64,000 nucleotides of DNA from Varroa destructor (taxonomy: Eukaryota > Arthropoda > Arachnida > Mesostigmata > Varroidae). Below the pieces are notes generated by a model that saw nothing but the letters and a program-made list of their open reading frames with translations, had not been told where the DNA came from and did no database searches. Location: the NCBI RefSeq assembly GCF_002443255.2, contig NW_019211456.1, forward strand, positions 49,908,486 through 49,972,485, written 5' to 3'. Below, one piece after another: positions 36,600 through 49,300 of this stretch (position 1 is its first letter; every line of letters starts with the position of its first letter). A program made the translations under genes and the position numbers.

Positions 36600-37950
36600 A
36601 GTAAAATCCTACGTCCATTTCTGTGAATTTGCCCACTATGTAGAGAATCACATGTTGAAGTTACTCCTAACTTCAACACGTGACCTTCTACTACCCTAAG
36701 TGGCATGTTTTATCGCGGCCGTTTTCGTCGAATTCACAGTTAAGCCGACATCTACTATGGTTTCATGCAGTCTAACTAATGTTTCATGAATTGGGAAACG
36801 TTTGCCTCCATACATAGCTAGCTCGTTGGTGTACAAATGATATTCACAGTATTTTCGGAACTTTGAACTTTCGCTGATAGATCGAGAACAAAAGGTGGCT
36901 AAGATTATCCTCTTTGGCGAACTTTAGATCTGAAAGAAAAGGAGAAATCTGTTACTCTATTATCGATTCTTTTCTGGTTTTTCTAAAGAACATCCTATTT
37001 CAGCTTCAGAATTCTGTTGGTACACCCGCCCTTGCTGAAGGCCTCAAAAAATGTTTTTTGGTGCCGAATCCAAGGCGACGAATGAAGTCCACGAATACGG
37101 CGAATTTCTAGCTAGTTAGAAGGTAGCTGCATTTACCTATCTACTGAGTCTTTGATATAGGCCAGCAGAGCCTTATGCAATATTATCGCCAGTTCGCCAC
37201 GATAGAATCCATGCTGGTCGTCCGGAATGGCACCAAGTTTCCAAAAAACTGGCTTAGCTTCATTGTTTTCAGGGCGGTTAGCAGTTTGTAGCAGATCACA
37301 CTCTTTCCTTCGCAATAGCACCCCTTAAGGTTCCCCTTACCTTTGTGGGTAGTGATCTTTGACTACTGGGCATGAAGGGCGCCTTTTTTGAGGTACATAC
37401 CAAGTAGCGCCATGCATACAGGGGCTAGGATTAGACCAATCTTTAAATGCTTATTCCTGATTTGATCGGAATCTGCTGCCTTTTTGGAATGGTAGAAGGA
37501 CCAGACAATTTTTGTCATAAGAAAGTTAGCCGCGACAACGTCTCTCGCTTAAAGGATCATTTGTTTTCGGACAACCGAGATCACGAAGAAGTCTACCGAT
37601 ATCAAATCGTTCGATCCAAACATAATGATAAAATAGTTTGCTAGGGCTGACGAGCTAATTTGAAACGTATATAATGCGTTGCTTGCGAAAAAGTTAATGG
37701 CCAAGCTTCCTTTGTGGCTTATTTAGGAAGTTGTGACTGGTAGGTTGACAACCTACGGGTGAAATTTTACGGAAGGCACATGTGTGGCTTGAAGTTCGCC
37801 TGTTCAGTCTTGCGTTAAAGTCGTCACCGATAAGGAGAGTAGAGCAGAGCTGTATCACACGGTGTCCGCTTAAAGCGTCAACTCGGTCTCTGGTTGACGC
37901 ACGTCAGAAACATAATAACTGTTTCGAAATAAAAAAAATGACAGGAGGCC
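36600..37950 (-). mobile_element. decayed non-LTR retrotransposon (LINE), endonuclease plus reverse transcriptase
   Basis: Read on the minus strand, with frameshifts and stops, the order of motifs is that of an APE-type LINE. First comes LLIGDDFNAR, the GDFNA block of the endonuclease, near 37815-37850. Then comes a reverse-transcriptase segment at 37321-37133 with IPDDQHGFYRGELAIILHKA (the Q-x-G-F block). GLQQGR (the G-L-x-Q-G block) is near 37040. EYHLYTNELAMYGG sits near 36810-36850, where the catalytic Y-x-D-D has become Y-T-N-E. It is followed by GLTVNSTKTA. LKLGVTST near 36660 resembles the post-palm F-x-x-L-G-V block. LINEs copy themselves by target-primed reverse transcription; this copy is inactive. 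The ends are approximate; no target-site duplication or poly-A tail was identified. Confidence 0.8.
36649..36682. repeat. inverted repeat, 15-base arms with 4-base loop
   Basis: CACATGTTGAAGTTA and TAACTTCAACACGTG pair at 14 of 15 positions around CTCC. It lies at the 3' part of the LINE remnant and may be a small insertion or a coincidental palindrome. Confidence 0.55.
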
Positions 37951-38026
37951 ATATATTGAAAATTAAAAAAAAAAACGAGTTCGAAATGTTAGTTCACTAT
38001 CGCGTGTGCCATGCTACGCGACCTAA

Positions 38027-38145
38027 CATATATATATATATACACATGCATACATACATATGTATGTCGTACATGCGTATATAAAGGATACACTTGTCAA
38101 ATGACTTTTGCCCCACCCTGTATAATATATATATATATATATGCA
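38027..38145. repeat. (TA)n and ATAC-rich microsatellites
   Basis: Runs of TATATATATA appear at about 38030-38040 and again at about 38122-38142, with an ACATACAT-type tract between. Confidence 0.6.
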
Positions 38146-38913
38146 GTATAGTTAGATCCTAGGAAATAGATCAGATTTTGTCTACTACAAATGTTGGTAC
38201 TCTTCGGGAGATTAATCGAATATAGTAGTAGTGATTGAAACATGGATAGAATGTCAGTATCTAGACGGCCTATATTCTTCTGATATCATTGACAAATAAT
38301 TACTAGAGTATTAAAACGATTATTTGGACAATGGTTCTAACGTTTTATTTATAGGCTGCATTTCAACGCACGCTTCTCGTAGATAAATTCAAAACAGCTA
38401 ATAATGTACAATACATTGCACTAGAACTACAAATGAGGGGCGGTGTTCTTATACAGATGTCTTTTTATACAAAAAGGTCATGACCCTATTCGTTCTTATG
38501 ACCACTGTCCTAAAGTCGGCGATCCAACCTTCGTTGCAATTTGTTTGGCACGTTTATTTGCATCTATCCGCACTGAACCCTTCCTCTTCTGTGATCTTCT
38601 GATCAAGCATGTGGAACTCATATATTTTGTGCAGGTTGAAAAATCCTGGTCTTTCTTGTGGACGTGTGCCGCTTATCTGATAGATGACGCCGCCCCATAA
38701 TCCGACACGACCCATATAATTAATAGCCTATTTGATAGTTGTGGTTCGTCTATTCACTGGCAAAAATCGCTACGCTTGTCAAATCATTGGAGGTTATTTC
38801 CTGCACTGTAATATTTGAAAGTTTCATTATTTATAGATATCCGCATATGATTAGTGCCATTTAAATAAACACGAATGATTGTTTGGGTCTGATCCCGAAA
38901 ACCGTTTTTTAAA

Positions 38914-39009
38914 CTATATATAGTATTGCATTACGCAGCTCGGTCAGGAGGCGTCGCTAGCTAGATCAGGTCAATTCGTTATCAAGCTACTGTAATTATC
39001 TTGAAGTGA
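38914..39009 (+). promoter_or_regulatory. candidate promoter and non-coding first exon
   Basis: CTATATATAG near 38915-38924 resembles a TATA box. A CGGTCAGG element about 30 bases downstream could be the start site. A donor reading TTGAA|GTGAGTC follows near 39004. Together they could be a promoter with a 5' untranslated first exon of about 60 bases. No downstream coding exon could be attached. Confidence 0.25.
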
Positions 39010-40779
39010 GTCTTTTCATAAATGTTATTATAATTGTAAGTAAACCTTTCATTATTCCTCGTATTAAGTTGAAGCATGATCCATCCTTATTTGCTAGTTG
39101 TCAAATTTTCTCTATTGTTAGAAAGGACTGTTGTAAAAGTTTCTTATCGTTGTTTTACTCTGACTTTGTCCCAAGTTCGAACTGACAATAGGCGCACAAA
39201 TGTGACATTTCAAATATGAGAACCATATTGGGAGCTGAAAACCTTGGTAATACTAAATCGAAAGCAGTAAAAGATAAGAAGCCAATTAAAACCGATTTCA
39301 GAGAAAAGGGCCATAAAAGAAAAATGCTTTGATAACCTATAGAAGAATAAAACTTTATATTTTAGTCACTTTGTTTTCTTAATTTTCGTTTCGGTTTTTG
39401 CTTAATTTCTCCTATTTTACATCCTTGGAAAGCTCTCTTTACCTCGTCTAGCTTTCAAAGATCGCCTTTCTCGGATCACAAAGCCTCAACCTGAGGTGGG
39501 ACTTCAGAAACGGTTTACGTGCAGCATCAAGAACACCTTGTTTAACACATATTAATAACCTAGCACTGAAATAAAGAAATTTACCGAAATAACTCCAGAC
39601 AGGTATTGCCTGTACGACGAGAATGTTATTGTTGGGAGTACTACTTACTCAGACATTATTTTCTACGGTGGAACATGACATTGTCGGCCTAGAGAGCGCA
39701 TTTCACTGGGTTTGTCGGATTCGGCGAGGATTTTCTTGAGCCACACTTTGAAGGTAATTAGTAGATGATAATTATTAGCTTATAACGTGTTCACCGCATA
39801 CGGGGAAAAATTCGTAGTTTACTTTTTCTAACAACGCCCTTGCCAACGCAAGGACAACACTTCGTAACTGTGTACAATATATTTGTCGGTGTGATACAAA
39901 AGCCAAACCACAAGGGAAACAACGGATAGAATCGTCCGGGAGTTTCAAGACGTTTCTATGCCGACTGTGTACAGAAGGCAGAAAACCACAAAAAAAAATC
40001 TCATCCTGTGCTACTTTGTGTGAGAGTTGGAGACGAGGTTACGAACGGACGCTAGCGGAACCCGTTTGGCCCACGTAAGAGAACGGTGCGCATGAATTGT
40101 CGTGTAGCTTCCAATTGACATTCCCCAAGACCAAATGCCCACTTTTCCAAGATCGAATGCTTGGCTGTATCGTAGGCCGTTTAATACGTTCGACCGTGGT
40201 TTTGTACGGGCTATACTTAAGGCCGTGACTGACAGCATAAGACTATTACCTGAAGAGGCAGGTAAACTCTACTTTCTAATCCCTGACGTCAGTTGAATAC
40301 GCTTTCCACATAAAAAGCTCCACTAACGCCAACGGGACTCATTATTTCTGACCCTGCTACTTGTACAGAGCCTTGAGTTATACCAGGTTTGAACAAAGAT
40401 TCCTTGAGCAGAGGAAGAATTTTCATTACGTAAGATAATCACTGAATTGAAGAGAGGGGTCCTTGTACCAAAATATGTGCTCTAGAATGAGATGGCTTAC
40501 TGTGTCGAGAGAAAGGAAAAGCGGCTTCACGCGCAATCGTCCCAGACAAAAGGAGCCATCACGTTTTATTCACTGGGGGGTATAACGGGGCATGAGAGGT
40601 GTTGATCCGATGTGAGGCCTGCCATTGGTGAGACTGATTTCCAGAACAATCCGACGCATCTATCCCGGCATGAGCCCCGGAACGTTCCTTCAAAAGAGTG
40701 GAATTTGATTTTATGGGCCTTTTGAAAGTCACAGACGGTAAAGTTTTCAGTCTTAGTATTGGTTGACCATCGCACCTAC
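39010..40779. other. no assigned gene; GC-richer towards the right end
   Basis: Nothing recognisable in 39.0-40.0 kb. From about 40.5 kb composition rises in GC, and a 144-codon minus frame (40559-40993) and a 117-codon plus frame (40788-41141) overlap. I take these as long frames permitted by GC-rich repeat DNA rather than genes. Confidence 0.3.
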
Positions 40780-41392
40780 TTTGCTGAGTGCGTGCCGGTT
40801 CGGGAAACGACATTGAATGTCGCGATCCGGGTACTCGAAGGTACGCAGTGCTTCCTCGGAGACTTAGCGGTACCATCATGACAAACAACGCAACCTTTTT
40901 CATATCGCCGCGCCTCGCAGATGAGCGAAACGACATCAAGTACATGAACACGATTGTCGGACACTCACGACGCAACAGGTTGGCCAAGTGCATGATTCGG
41001 ATGTTTCCGGAGACGACTCTCTCAAGAAAATGCTACCCCAGACAGCGTTTCCGCTCAGTACATTTGCAAACAAGAGCCTGCAGAGGACGCTGCTCGAATC
41101 GCTACTCGGCTAAGAGGAATCCGGAAGCCAAGGTGCGGTGAAATTGCGCCGGAACGCTTACCGATAGCTCGAGTCGGAACGGCCCATGAAAACGGGATTT
41201 GAGCGGGAAAGTCGGCCCTACGGGAGTTCGAGGCCGAAGCGAGGATATAAAAAGCCCAATGGGCAACTTTCCAATGCTACAGTTACCACGAGCTCTTCAT
41301 TATGCTGAGCTAGATGATCCCATGCCTTCGAACGAATGCTGACTGAATAAAAAACAGGTGCTTGTAATTAAGACTTCCGGCCCCAACATTCG
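40780..41392 (+). mobile_element. candidate solo LTR (retrotransposon promoter/poly(A) unit)
   Basis: A strong TATA box (GGATATAAAAAG, 41243-41254) is followed after about 35 bases by ACAGTTA, and only about 100 bases from the TATA by AATAAA (41346-41351). A promoter and a poly(A) signal this close on one strand are typical of the U3-R-U5 structure of an LTR, and the block is distinctly GC-richer than its surroundings. The right end may be ...CCCCAACA near 41390. The boundaries, TG...CA termini and target duplication are not established, and a second copy was not found here. An ordinary TATA promoter with a chance AATAAA is the alternative. Confidence 0.35.
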
Positions 41393-43093
41393 GCCACCGT
41401 TACCAGCCATGCTACGTCTACGCAGCATTCCCGTGTTCCCCGTCCAGTTGTGCTCTTTGCAACCTATTGCCTAGAAGTACTATGCAACGCTTGCTGTTTG
41501 ACCACTTCCTAGCGGTTGCATATTGCCCACAACCTCATCATCTCCAACGCCCTTCCGCTGAGGTCCGTCGTCATACTTCTGTCCTTTCTTCTTTTTTTTT
41601 TTTTATATTTACAGTCCGAACTTCGCGACCTCGTATTACACAGGCCACCTTCTCCATGTACGACATACGTCTGACCTCCTGTGTCAGTCGTACCTGCTCC
41701 TATCGCCATTAATTCTTCGCAGCCAAGCCCTCCCGTATGTCCTGTGTTACAGCGCCAGCAAGCACATATATTTGACATATTTTAATCAGCCAGAAAACAA
41801 CATTGACGTGCTAGCCATTACTAATCCCGCCTTCTGATTGAAAGGTTGAGAAAAAGAGCTTCAGAGAAATGGAACGTAGTTCACTTTTGCGCTGCACCTA
41901 TCAGCTAAGGTAGTGCGACCTACAATTTCATAACGCAGATAGTCGAGGCATGTATAGACCGATATGACAGATCATACTATTTGTTCCAAGGTATTGTTTC
42001 AGGAGCAGCCATTAACGCTGTAATTTGCTTCTTTACGCACTTGTGAAGACATAAGTGACAAACTCGTTAAGCAATAGATGTCTTCATACAGGGACCGCCC
42101 ACGTAGTCGGGAGCAACTTCAAAAAGACAACTATATGTATTTACATGAATTAAGCTATTTTTTTTATTACAAAACTTACATATTTTAGTTATGATATTAA
42201 CGAAGTGGGCTTCTTTGATGGTTGTTTCACTCAGTTTTTAGGCGCGGTAGAGTTAACTTCGTTAAGTTGTTCCTTTGTCGTAGATCATACGTTTCCGACT
42301 TATTCACGAAAATTTCATATCGAAAAGAAAATAATGTAAAATACGTCATGTGGGTCGAGGACAACATTTTTTTTTTTTTTATAGACAAAGCTATAAATCG
42401 CTAAGTTGGTTCGCTGCGAGGAGCTAGTATCCTTCTTGCACGCGGAATCGTGGAAAAAGTTTTCAACAGAGTAACCAATACCTTCACATAAATAATAACG
42501 TAATAATTGCGTTAATAGAGAATCACTTTTGGTGAGCGGCTGATTTCTAAGCGAAGCGAGACAAGTGGCTTCAAATAATGTGACACAGGTCCGCTCGACT
42601 TTTTTTACGGGGGTATTTCAAATCTAATGTGTACTACGACAATCCACAGACGGTGGACAAACATAAAGGAAATATCCATGCTGGGGTTTCAGAGCTAGGG
42701 GTGGATATATGCGAAACAGTGGACGCAATGAATAACTGGCATAAAGAAAGGCGAAATAATCAATTTTATTGATGTTCTAGCTATCAACTTCTAAGCTAAG
42801 AATCCTGTTCTAGCTAAGAATCTATCAGATTTCTAATAAGTATGAAAATGCTTTATACCTTGGCAGCGTAACAGCGGCGCCGTTTTGTGCGACTTATGAG
42901 CGCATACATGGAGCCCTAGCTTGTCAATAGGTAATACATTCTATACCTGCGAATACTACATTCTCTAGGCGCCACTGACACTAGACGGTGGCTTGTTTTA
43001 CATAGTGGACATTGATGAATATAGTTCCATTCCGACCTTATTTTTATAAGTAAGTTTTTAAATCTCTCAGAGTAAGTAAAGGACTCCTATTGT
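41393..43093. other. no assigned gene
   Basis: A C/T-rich block continues to about 41.78 kb and may belong to the LTR-like element. From there to 43.1 kb the sequence is AT-rich with T-runs (for example about 42367-42380) and no supported exon. Confidence 0.35.
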
Positions 43094-43335
43094 TTACTTC
43101 AATCGACCAAGTATACACCGTTGGAGTTTGTGTTGCGCCAAATGTTCCATATTTATTTTTTGTGTTTGAAGCAAAGTTCTCAAATAAACTGAAACTGCTA
43201 GCAACTCTGCTTGCGTCCAATGATTTCCATTTATTGAGGAAATTATGTTTTTCTGTATAATAGTGAACCCTTCTAGTAAATTTTGCACGATGTCTAATCC
43301 TACAGTATATTTTACATATCTATTCGGTGCTCTGG
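43094..43335 (-). CDS. candidate terminal exon of an unidentified minus-strand gene
   Basis: An open frame of 79 codons follows an acceptor-like CATTATCAG. It contains VGLDIVQNLLEGFTIIQK and NGNHWTQAELLAVSVYLRTL, a convincing amphipathic, protein-like sequence, and ends GRLK before TAA. If joined to the exon at 43434-43511 (donor CCTGTGG|GTTACC, phase 1, 98-base intron) the frame is kept and codes ...RIPV-A-RAPNRY.... An 83-codon plus-strand frame covers the same bases, but its splice context is poor. The function is unknown. Confidence 0.35.
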
Positions 43336-43404
43336 CTGATAATGGCAATTTCGTTTTTGAACTTCGAGCACTTCGCCTATATATTATCGCCTATTATACG
43401 TCAT

Positions 43405-43511
43405 TTACTTCCATCGAGGTCGGCTACGGTAACCCACAGGAATCCTTGATGATGCGACGGAAAAACCATGTTCCGAGCTATCCAATCTTTCGGTAGCATC
43501 AGTCCTTTCTA
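43405..43511 (-). CDS. candidate exon, alternative terminal or penultimate
   Basis: A strong acceptor (GTTCTTTATTTTAG) opens a frame reading ERTDATERLDSSEHGFSV, then ASSRIPVG. It can either stop at TAA 43405 after YRSRPRWK or splice out at 43434 into the exon above. The incoming phase is 1, so a preceding exon exists above 43.5 kb; it was not found. The Ser/Arg/Glu-rich composition suggests a disordered tail. Confidence 0.4.
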
Positions 43512-46346
43512 CTAAAATAAAGAACACAAAGAAAAACACCCCTATATTAAATATAGAGAACATTATCTGCTATTCGGCCTGACTAACTATCATTAATAAA
43601 AACAGTGAAGAAATAGCTAAATAGTGTAACCGCTTAAAAAATAGTTAAGATCTACTATAGAGCAGAAAAACGTACGAGCAAAACTTCTGTTGCAGGCCTA
43701 ATAGTTGCGTATTAAATTTTATTACTTTCTAACTTAAGAATTTCTGGATAGGACCCCGTACGCAATGAACTAACACCTAGTACTAAATCGGGTAACATCG
43801 AGAGCGTGAACACCCAATATTCATTCTTCAGCTTCCGGTTTTCCTTCTAAATAGAGTTTAACGAACTAGACTTTCATGAAAGTACTTGTAAGGTTTTAAG
43901 GAAAATGTATATACTTCGTACGGATAGAAAGCAGGTACCATTCAACATCGAGGAAAAATTATTGGGAGCTTTACCCTTTTTATAAGATCATCAAGACGCT
44001 TAACATTGTGCCATTTTTAGCTTTAAAGGCTAATACTGTTCTATTTATACTGTTACGTTCATCTAACTTTGTACTAAGTTTTTCCTACAAAGAGATTGTA
44101 ATATCCCGGTTATTATATTTGAGGATCGGAGAGGACAAGGCGAACTTATGCATCTTTCTGGCTTGTGTATGACGAAATCGAAACAACTTACTTTCGACGA
44201 GTTATTTCGATAATTTGAAAGCTGTTTTAATATATATATATATATAGTAGGAGCACTTATCAGCTATAATTAAATTGATACCTTTCTGGATTTATCAACA
44301 CTGCTTTAGCTAGAAGTCTGCTACGTAGTAAAACGAAAAACAGGATTACTATACTCATATAACGTGACTGCTCATTCTTAGTACGTTTTGGACTTAATAT
44401 ACGACATCGCCTTTGCAGCGCGTACATTTTTTCTACATTATAATGTCTTTAGATAAAATAAGATAAATACATTCATTTTGTTCCTTGTACAAAGAATGTA
44501 CAAAATATGTGACAACGTTTTGCTCCTATAGGGCCGACTTGCCCAAGACTACTTATTTAGCTAGCTAGGTAATGTCTAGTAGAAGACTGACACAGTCGAA
44601 GGATACAAAATTTAATGTGGTAGAGCATACTAGGGACTTCGTTCAATGGGCTACACCTGTATTTTATCTATAATTAAAATATGGGGGCATATTTTTATAG
44701 TTATCCTATTTGGTGCAAAGCTGTGTGCCTTTCGCAAATAGCTATGTTTCTAAAGTAAATGTCCTTGCTTCAAAAATATTTGAATCTGACTTCCAGTTTG
44801 TAACGCAAAACATCACCATTATGTCCTGTTTTTATTGTTCCAAGAACTTTTTCTCTTTTTTTAAAGAAAGTATTCTTTAAATATTTCTTATAAGAAATAA
44901 ATATATCAGAGTATGTGTGTGTGTCAAGTTCAATTAACATTATATATATGGGAAGCACTATCAAACCTTAATTGGAATTACAACTTTTTCCTAAAAAACA
45001 AAGTAACACTTCCGCAACCAGCCATCTTACATTAGTTTAAAAATGATAATTCACTCTGGCAACATTATACAATATTAAGGCAACCTCAATCGCCTGTAGG
45101 GCTAAATCAAGCGAGTTGAGTGATACTGGGTTATGCCCAAAATAGTTTGCCAAAATTTTTGGGTTCAGTTAGTAGTAACTTAATAGAACTAACTGTAACG
45201 TCTTATCGCCACATCGTTACAGTCTACCTAAAGTAGTGTGTTTCAAAACGGAATGTTTATGGAGAATGATTGGCACAATGCTAATATCACTTTAGAATGA
45301 GGTAAGTGCAGAGAAGTTTCGATCACGGATAAACTTCAAGGGCGTTGAGGAACGCTCGAGCAATTAATTTTTGTAAAACACTTCCTTAAGCATAAGACAG
45401 ACTTATGCCAGACAAGGTTTCCAGATGAGCAAGAACGCTGTTACATAATGTAAGTCACTTGATTTCGTTTCATCAGATTGCCTATATGGGCTTTAGATTT
45501 AGCCTTAACGGATTTTTCAGTTTGTAAAGGATATATGAATTAGCTTTTCTCAATGCCCTTGCAAAAACATAATAGACAATGAAATGAATACGACTGTAAT
45601 CAAAAAATATTTTTGGTTTTTGGAAGAGTTCCGTGCGTTCTAGTTAGCTTCCTAGGTTTTTGGACCCACATGATATTATTAGCTAGACATCCAGCGCCAT
45701 ATTACTAGGAATATGACACGCTGTCACAGCTTGAGACAGTGCCGTTATGGTGCCAGATTTGATTAATTTTTTGACAAGTCCTGCGCCGCATAGGCACGCC
45801 GGGCAGGACCTAACCGTTCTTAAGCTGTTCGGGTTTGGCTCTTAGTTTCTCGACTAATACGCATTTAGACGCAGTTGATTTGATGACAAGCTGTAGAATC
45901 GTCACGCTGTTCTTGAAATCCCGCCTTGGTAACTTCTCTATTTCATTACGATCATCACGACTCTGCGACCACCGTATTTCACGGTACAAACTTTTCTGAA
46001 TTGTTAGAGAGAAGCAACGTTCCTGTCTCATACTACGAGTGAATAGAGCGGGCCGAATATGAAGCTGACGGCGGAACGTACGCACAACGTTAAATTTAAA
46101 GGCCATTGCCCAAAGTTACATGATTTTGTTTCAATGCTAATCTAGTCGACTCCCCATAAATAACATCGAAAGCGTGTTTTGAACGAGGAACTGCAAGGCA
46201 GTGTGCGTGAGCTGGCGTGTGAATGTACTCTCTGTTAAATAATTTCTAAATTGCGCTTTGTTATAAATAAGTTAGTATTTGGTACACACTTGGCTCGTTA
46301 TAATACCTCACAGAGGTTACTGTTAGAAACAAATTAACGTTGGAAT
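43512..46346. other. no assigned gene; two coding-like minus frames
   Basis: A minus frame ending at 44770 contains VLGTIKTGHNGDVLRYKLEV. Another at 45810-46106 contains REIRWSQSRDDRNEIEKLPR behind a good acceptor (CTCTCTAACAATTCAG). That acceptor at about 46003 could also give the GAS2-like gene its last few codons. (TA)n tracts lie near 44230 and 44940. Identities are unknown. Confidence 0.25.
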
Positions 46347-49300
46347 CTACTCACTTTTTAGGCTGGTAGTCGATCCACCTGTTTGCGGCTTTGGCAATAT
46401 ACTCGCAGCCATTATTAACTCCGTGGATTTGCTGAGTAACAAACCAGATGAAGAAATACTCTTTTCTTTAGGAAACGGCTCTAGAGCGGGGATCGAATTT
46501 GTTGCTGTGGAGAAATTGGCCGTTTTCTTAAAGTAGAGCGGCCCCTGCCCAGTATTCCTAGGCCGCAGCATGTCCTCCAAGCTCTTCCAACCTCCCCCAA
46601 CTCGAACCATAACCTGCTTTTCATTGAGTAACTAAAAACGGAGGGTATAAATCAGCGCGCTGCATAATAACATCATCCATTTAACAGCAGAGCTGTTAGC
46701 GTATGTTGCGTTGATTTTATCTCATGAACGTTTTCCGCACCTTCTATACTCTCAAAATATAAACTTGGGTTAAGCGTGTCTGTCTGTACAGGTAATCAAA
46801 ACTTGATTGAACGTTATGGCTGTTCAGAGTGAGGCAACCGGCGTTGTCGAGCGAATCGAAAATTGTTTTGTAATGTTTATTAGTTCAAAATAAGATTATT
46901 TCTATTTTCACCTAGGCTGCCTTCATGCGACTGTAATCCACAATAGCTATCTAATGTTCCTATTAGCTAAAATATACAGTTAACGTTCTACACTTTCCAT
47001 TCCAAATAAACCCCGTTACTAAGCCGTTCAAGGGCTATGGATCCTATTAAGGCCATATTTCTGACCGATATAACACCTTTATACACAATAAACATCTGTC
47101 TATTTTAATACTCATTTAAAGTATAATGGAGCGCCTTTAGTCTACCCATGTTTCATAATGAAATCCTCATGTTCTCTGACGAAGCCTTAACTAAATAAGA
47201 AGCAAAGGATTTCGCATCATATCCAGCATTTGTGTTCGGATTTAAAATTATGTCATCATTGTTTTAATTGATCTTCCGTCTTCTGTTCAATACAAACAAA
47301 TTTTGCACCTTAGGAAAATTCAAATATTCTAACTTGTCAAAGTTCTGCATAGATTTTCTCCATAGATCCAGAATAGAGACAAACAACTCTACATTTGTCA
47401 AAATATATCTGAAATCTAAAAGGTGAGCGAAATTTATATTTGAAACGCGTATATATATGTTTGTACGTGTATATATATAGATATATGTGTGTATATATAG
47501 ATATATCTCCGGGTAATTTCCTTGTACATATATATCCTATATAATAGCACAGTCTTAGATAACATTAGCTTTGCTTTGATGAAAAATGAAGAAGACTTAT
47601 TTTCATGGTTAAAACCCGAGAAGACAATTTTGGAGTGGTAAGGACGATCGAGAGCTCAATATACAGTCACTTAGCCCCGTAACTGTGTTTAAATAGAGAC
47701 GTTCATTCCACGTTTGATATATTTGATAGAAGCAGAGTCAGATGTATAGTATAGTTCATCTATGACGGATACTTCAACTCGCTTTATTTCAACGACGGCT
47801 TTACATCTTGACCATCGATGTCATAGACATATGAACTAGATACTGTATCAAGCCTTTTAATGTACTTTTGTATATAAATATACCCCTCCATACCTTACAG
47901 TAATGTGTACATTTTGGTATAGACATAATGTTAAGTAATTATAGATATAGATTACAAATCTTCTGCGAAAGAGCCTTTTATCTTATCTTAATAACAACAA
48001 CAATGTGTACTTCAAACTTCATGGACGCTATTGGCGTCTAAAAATAAAAAATTAAAAAAACTGAAACGTTAGCTGCTAAAGATTAGGTTATAACATTACA
48101 GACGGTAATATATAAGCGCTAAAAAATTATTGGCAGGTGCTTTTGGAGATGTTGCAATGGTAAAATGGCCGTCTGTGGCACCAGATTCTACTCAGAGTGT
48201 ATTCTTATGAAAGTGGTTAATTGTTTAACAGGATCTGCAACACGCTCAGTACTTAGCACAAGACAGACTAGAGCTGAACATGTTAAATAAACTCTATAAA
48301 TAATTAGAGGTTTTTATTGAGTTTATTGCGAGAACAAGTATCTAAAAACTTACCCGAACAAGGAACTGACGGTTGTTGATTAGATACTTTCCCTCGGAAA
48401 GTTGATGTAGCTTGGCGCCCTTTAACACTTTATTGACAATAGTGTTTACCTGGTGAACGAATACGCTATATTGACGAAAACTAAATAAGCATAAAAAATA
48501 TAATTCTATAAATGTAAATCCAGATGTCTAGATTCTCTGATAAATCCACTGATATAGAGAAAAGAAAAGACGTTGATTCAAGTTCCTTAGGTTTTTAGGT
48601 TAGCGGTTTATAATTTTGCAGGAATACTGTTTCAAGCTAAAGTTAAACTTAACTAGCTAGTAACTGTGTGAATTATGTGCCACATTATAAACACACATAA
48701 TAAAACGAAGAAATTGTTCTGACTAAACATATAATAGGTATAATTAAAATGGATGTACTGAACTACGCAATTTGAGTTTTCAAGTCCACTAAGTGTGAAA
48801 CGGCCAGTGTTAACATTCAAATTTAACTGTTTGCGTCTATAATATAACCCAAGACTATAAACAAGAAGGGTCCTTGGAGATGCTATTTAGAACTAGAACT
48901 TACATACGACATATAAAAATAATTCAGACCCACTTACTAACGCAGAGCTTGGATAAACACATTATTCTGTGACGAAATACACCAGCCAAAAACAGCAAGG
49001 TACTATTAAATCTCATCCTCAAAGAGTGCTTACAATTAAGACACGTCGTTTTCCAGCGGCATCGTACCAAGCAAGCAGCTCGCTGAACCGGCATGGTTTT
49101 TGCACGAGTGGGAAAAAATTGTTACGTTTTAATCATTGAAAGCGACAAAACACGGACAAACAAAATACTTGGAAAAAAAAACCTAATTAAAACAGGCCAC
49201 AAATAAACAACGTCTAGCAGATAATAAATGAAATGTGAATACAAGATTATCTATAACTATATCTGCCACTATAAATCGCAGATTTCTGACTGACAACAGT

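Noticed and set aside
37782..38084. 100-codon plus frame
   Set aside because: Its left part is antisense to the LINE endonuclease segment and its right part is TA/ATAC microsatellite.
40559..40993. 144-codon minus frame
   Set aside because: No motif, no splice context; it lies at the edge of a GC-rich repeat-like block where long frames arise easily. An apparent D-A-S-D motif does not align with retrotransposon polyproteins on either side.
48990..49110. Candidate GAS2-like exon reading RAACLVRCRWKTTCLN on the minus strand
   Set aside because: Its phases (0 in, 1 out) would break the join between the exons at 49457 and 48449, which already fit in phase and complete the LDEK-VNTIV motif.
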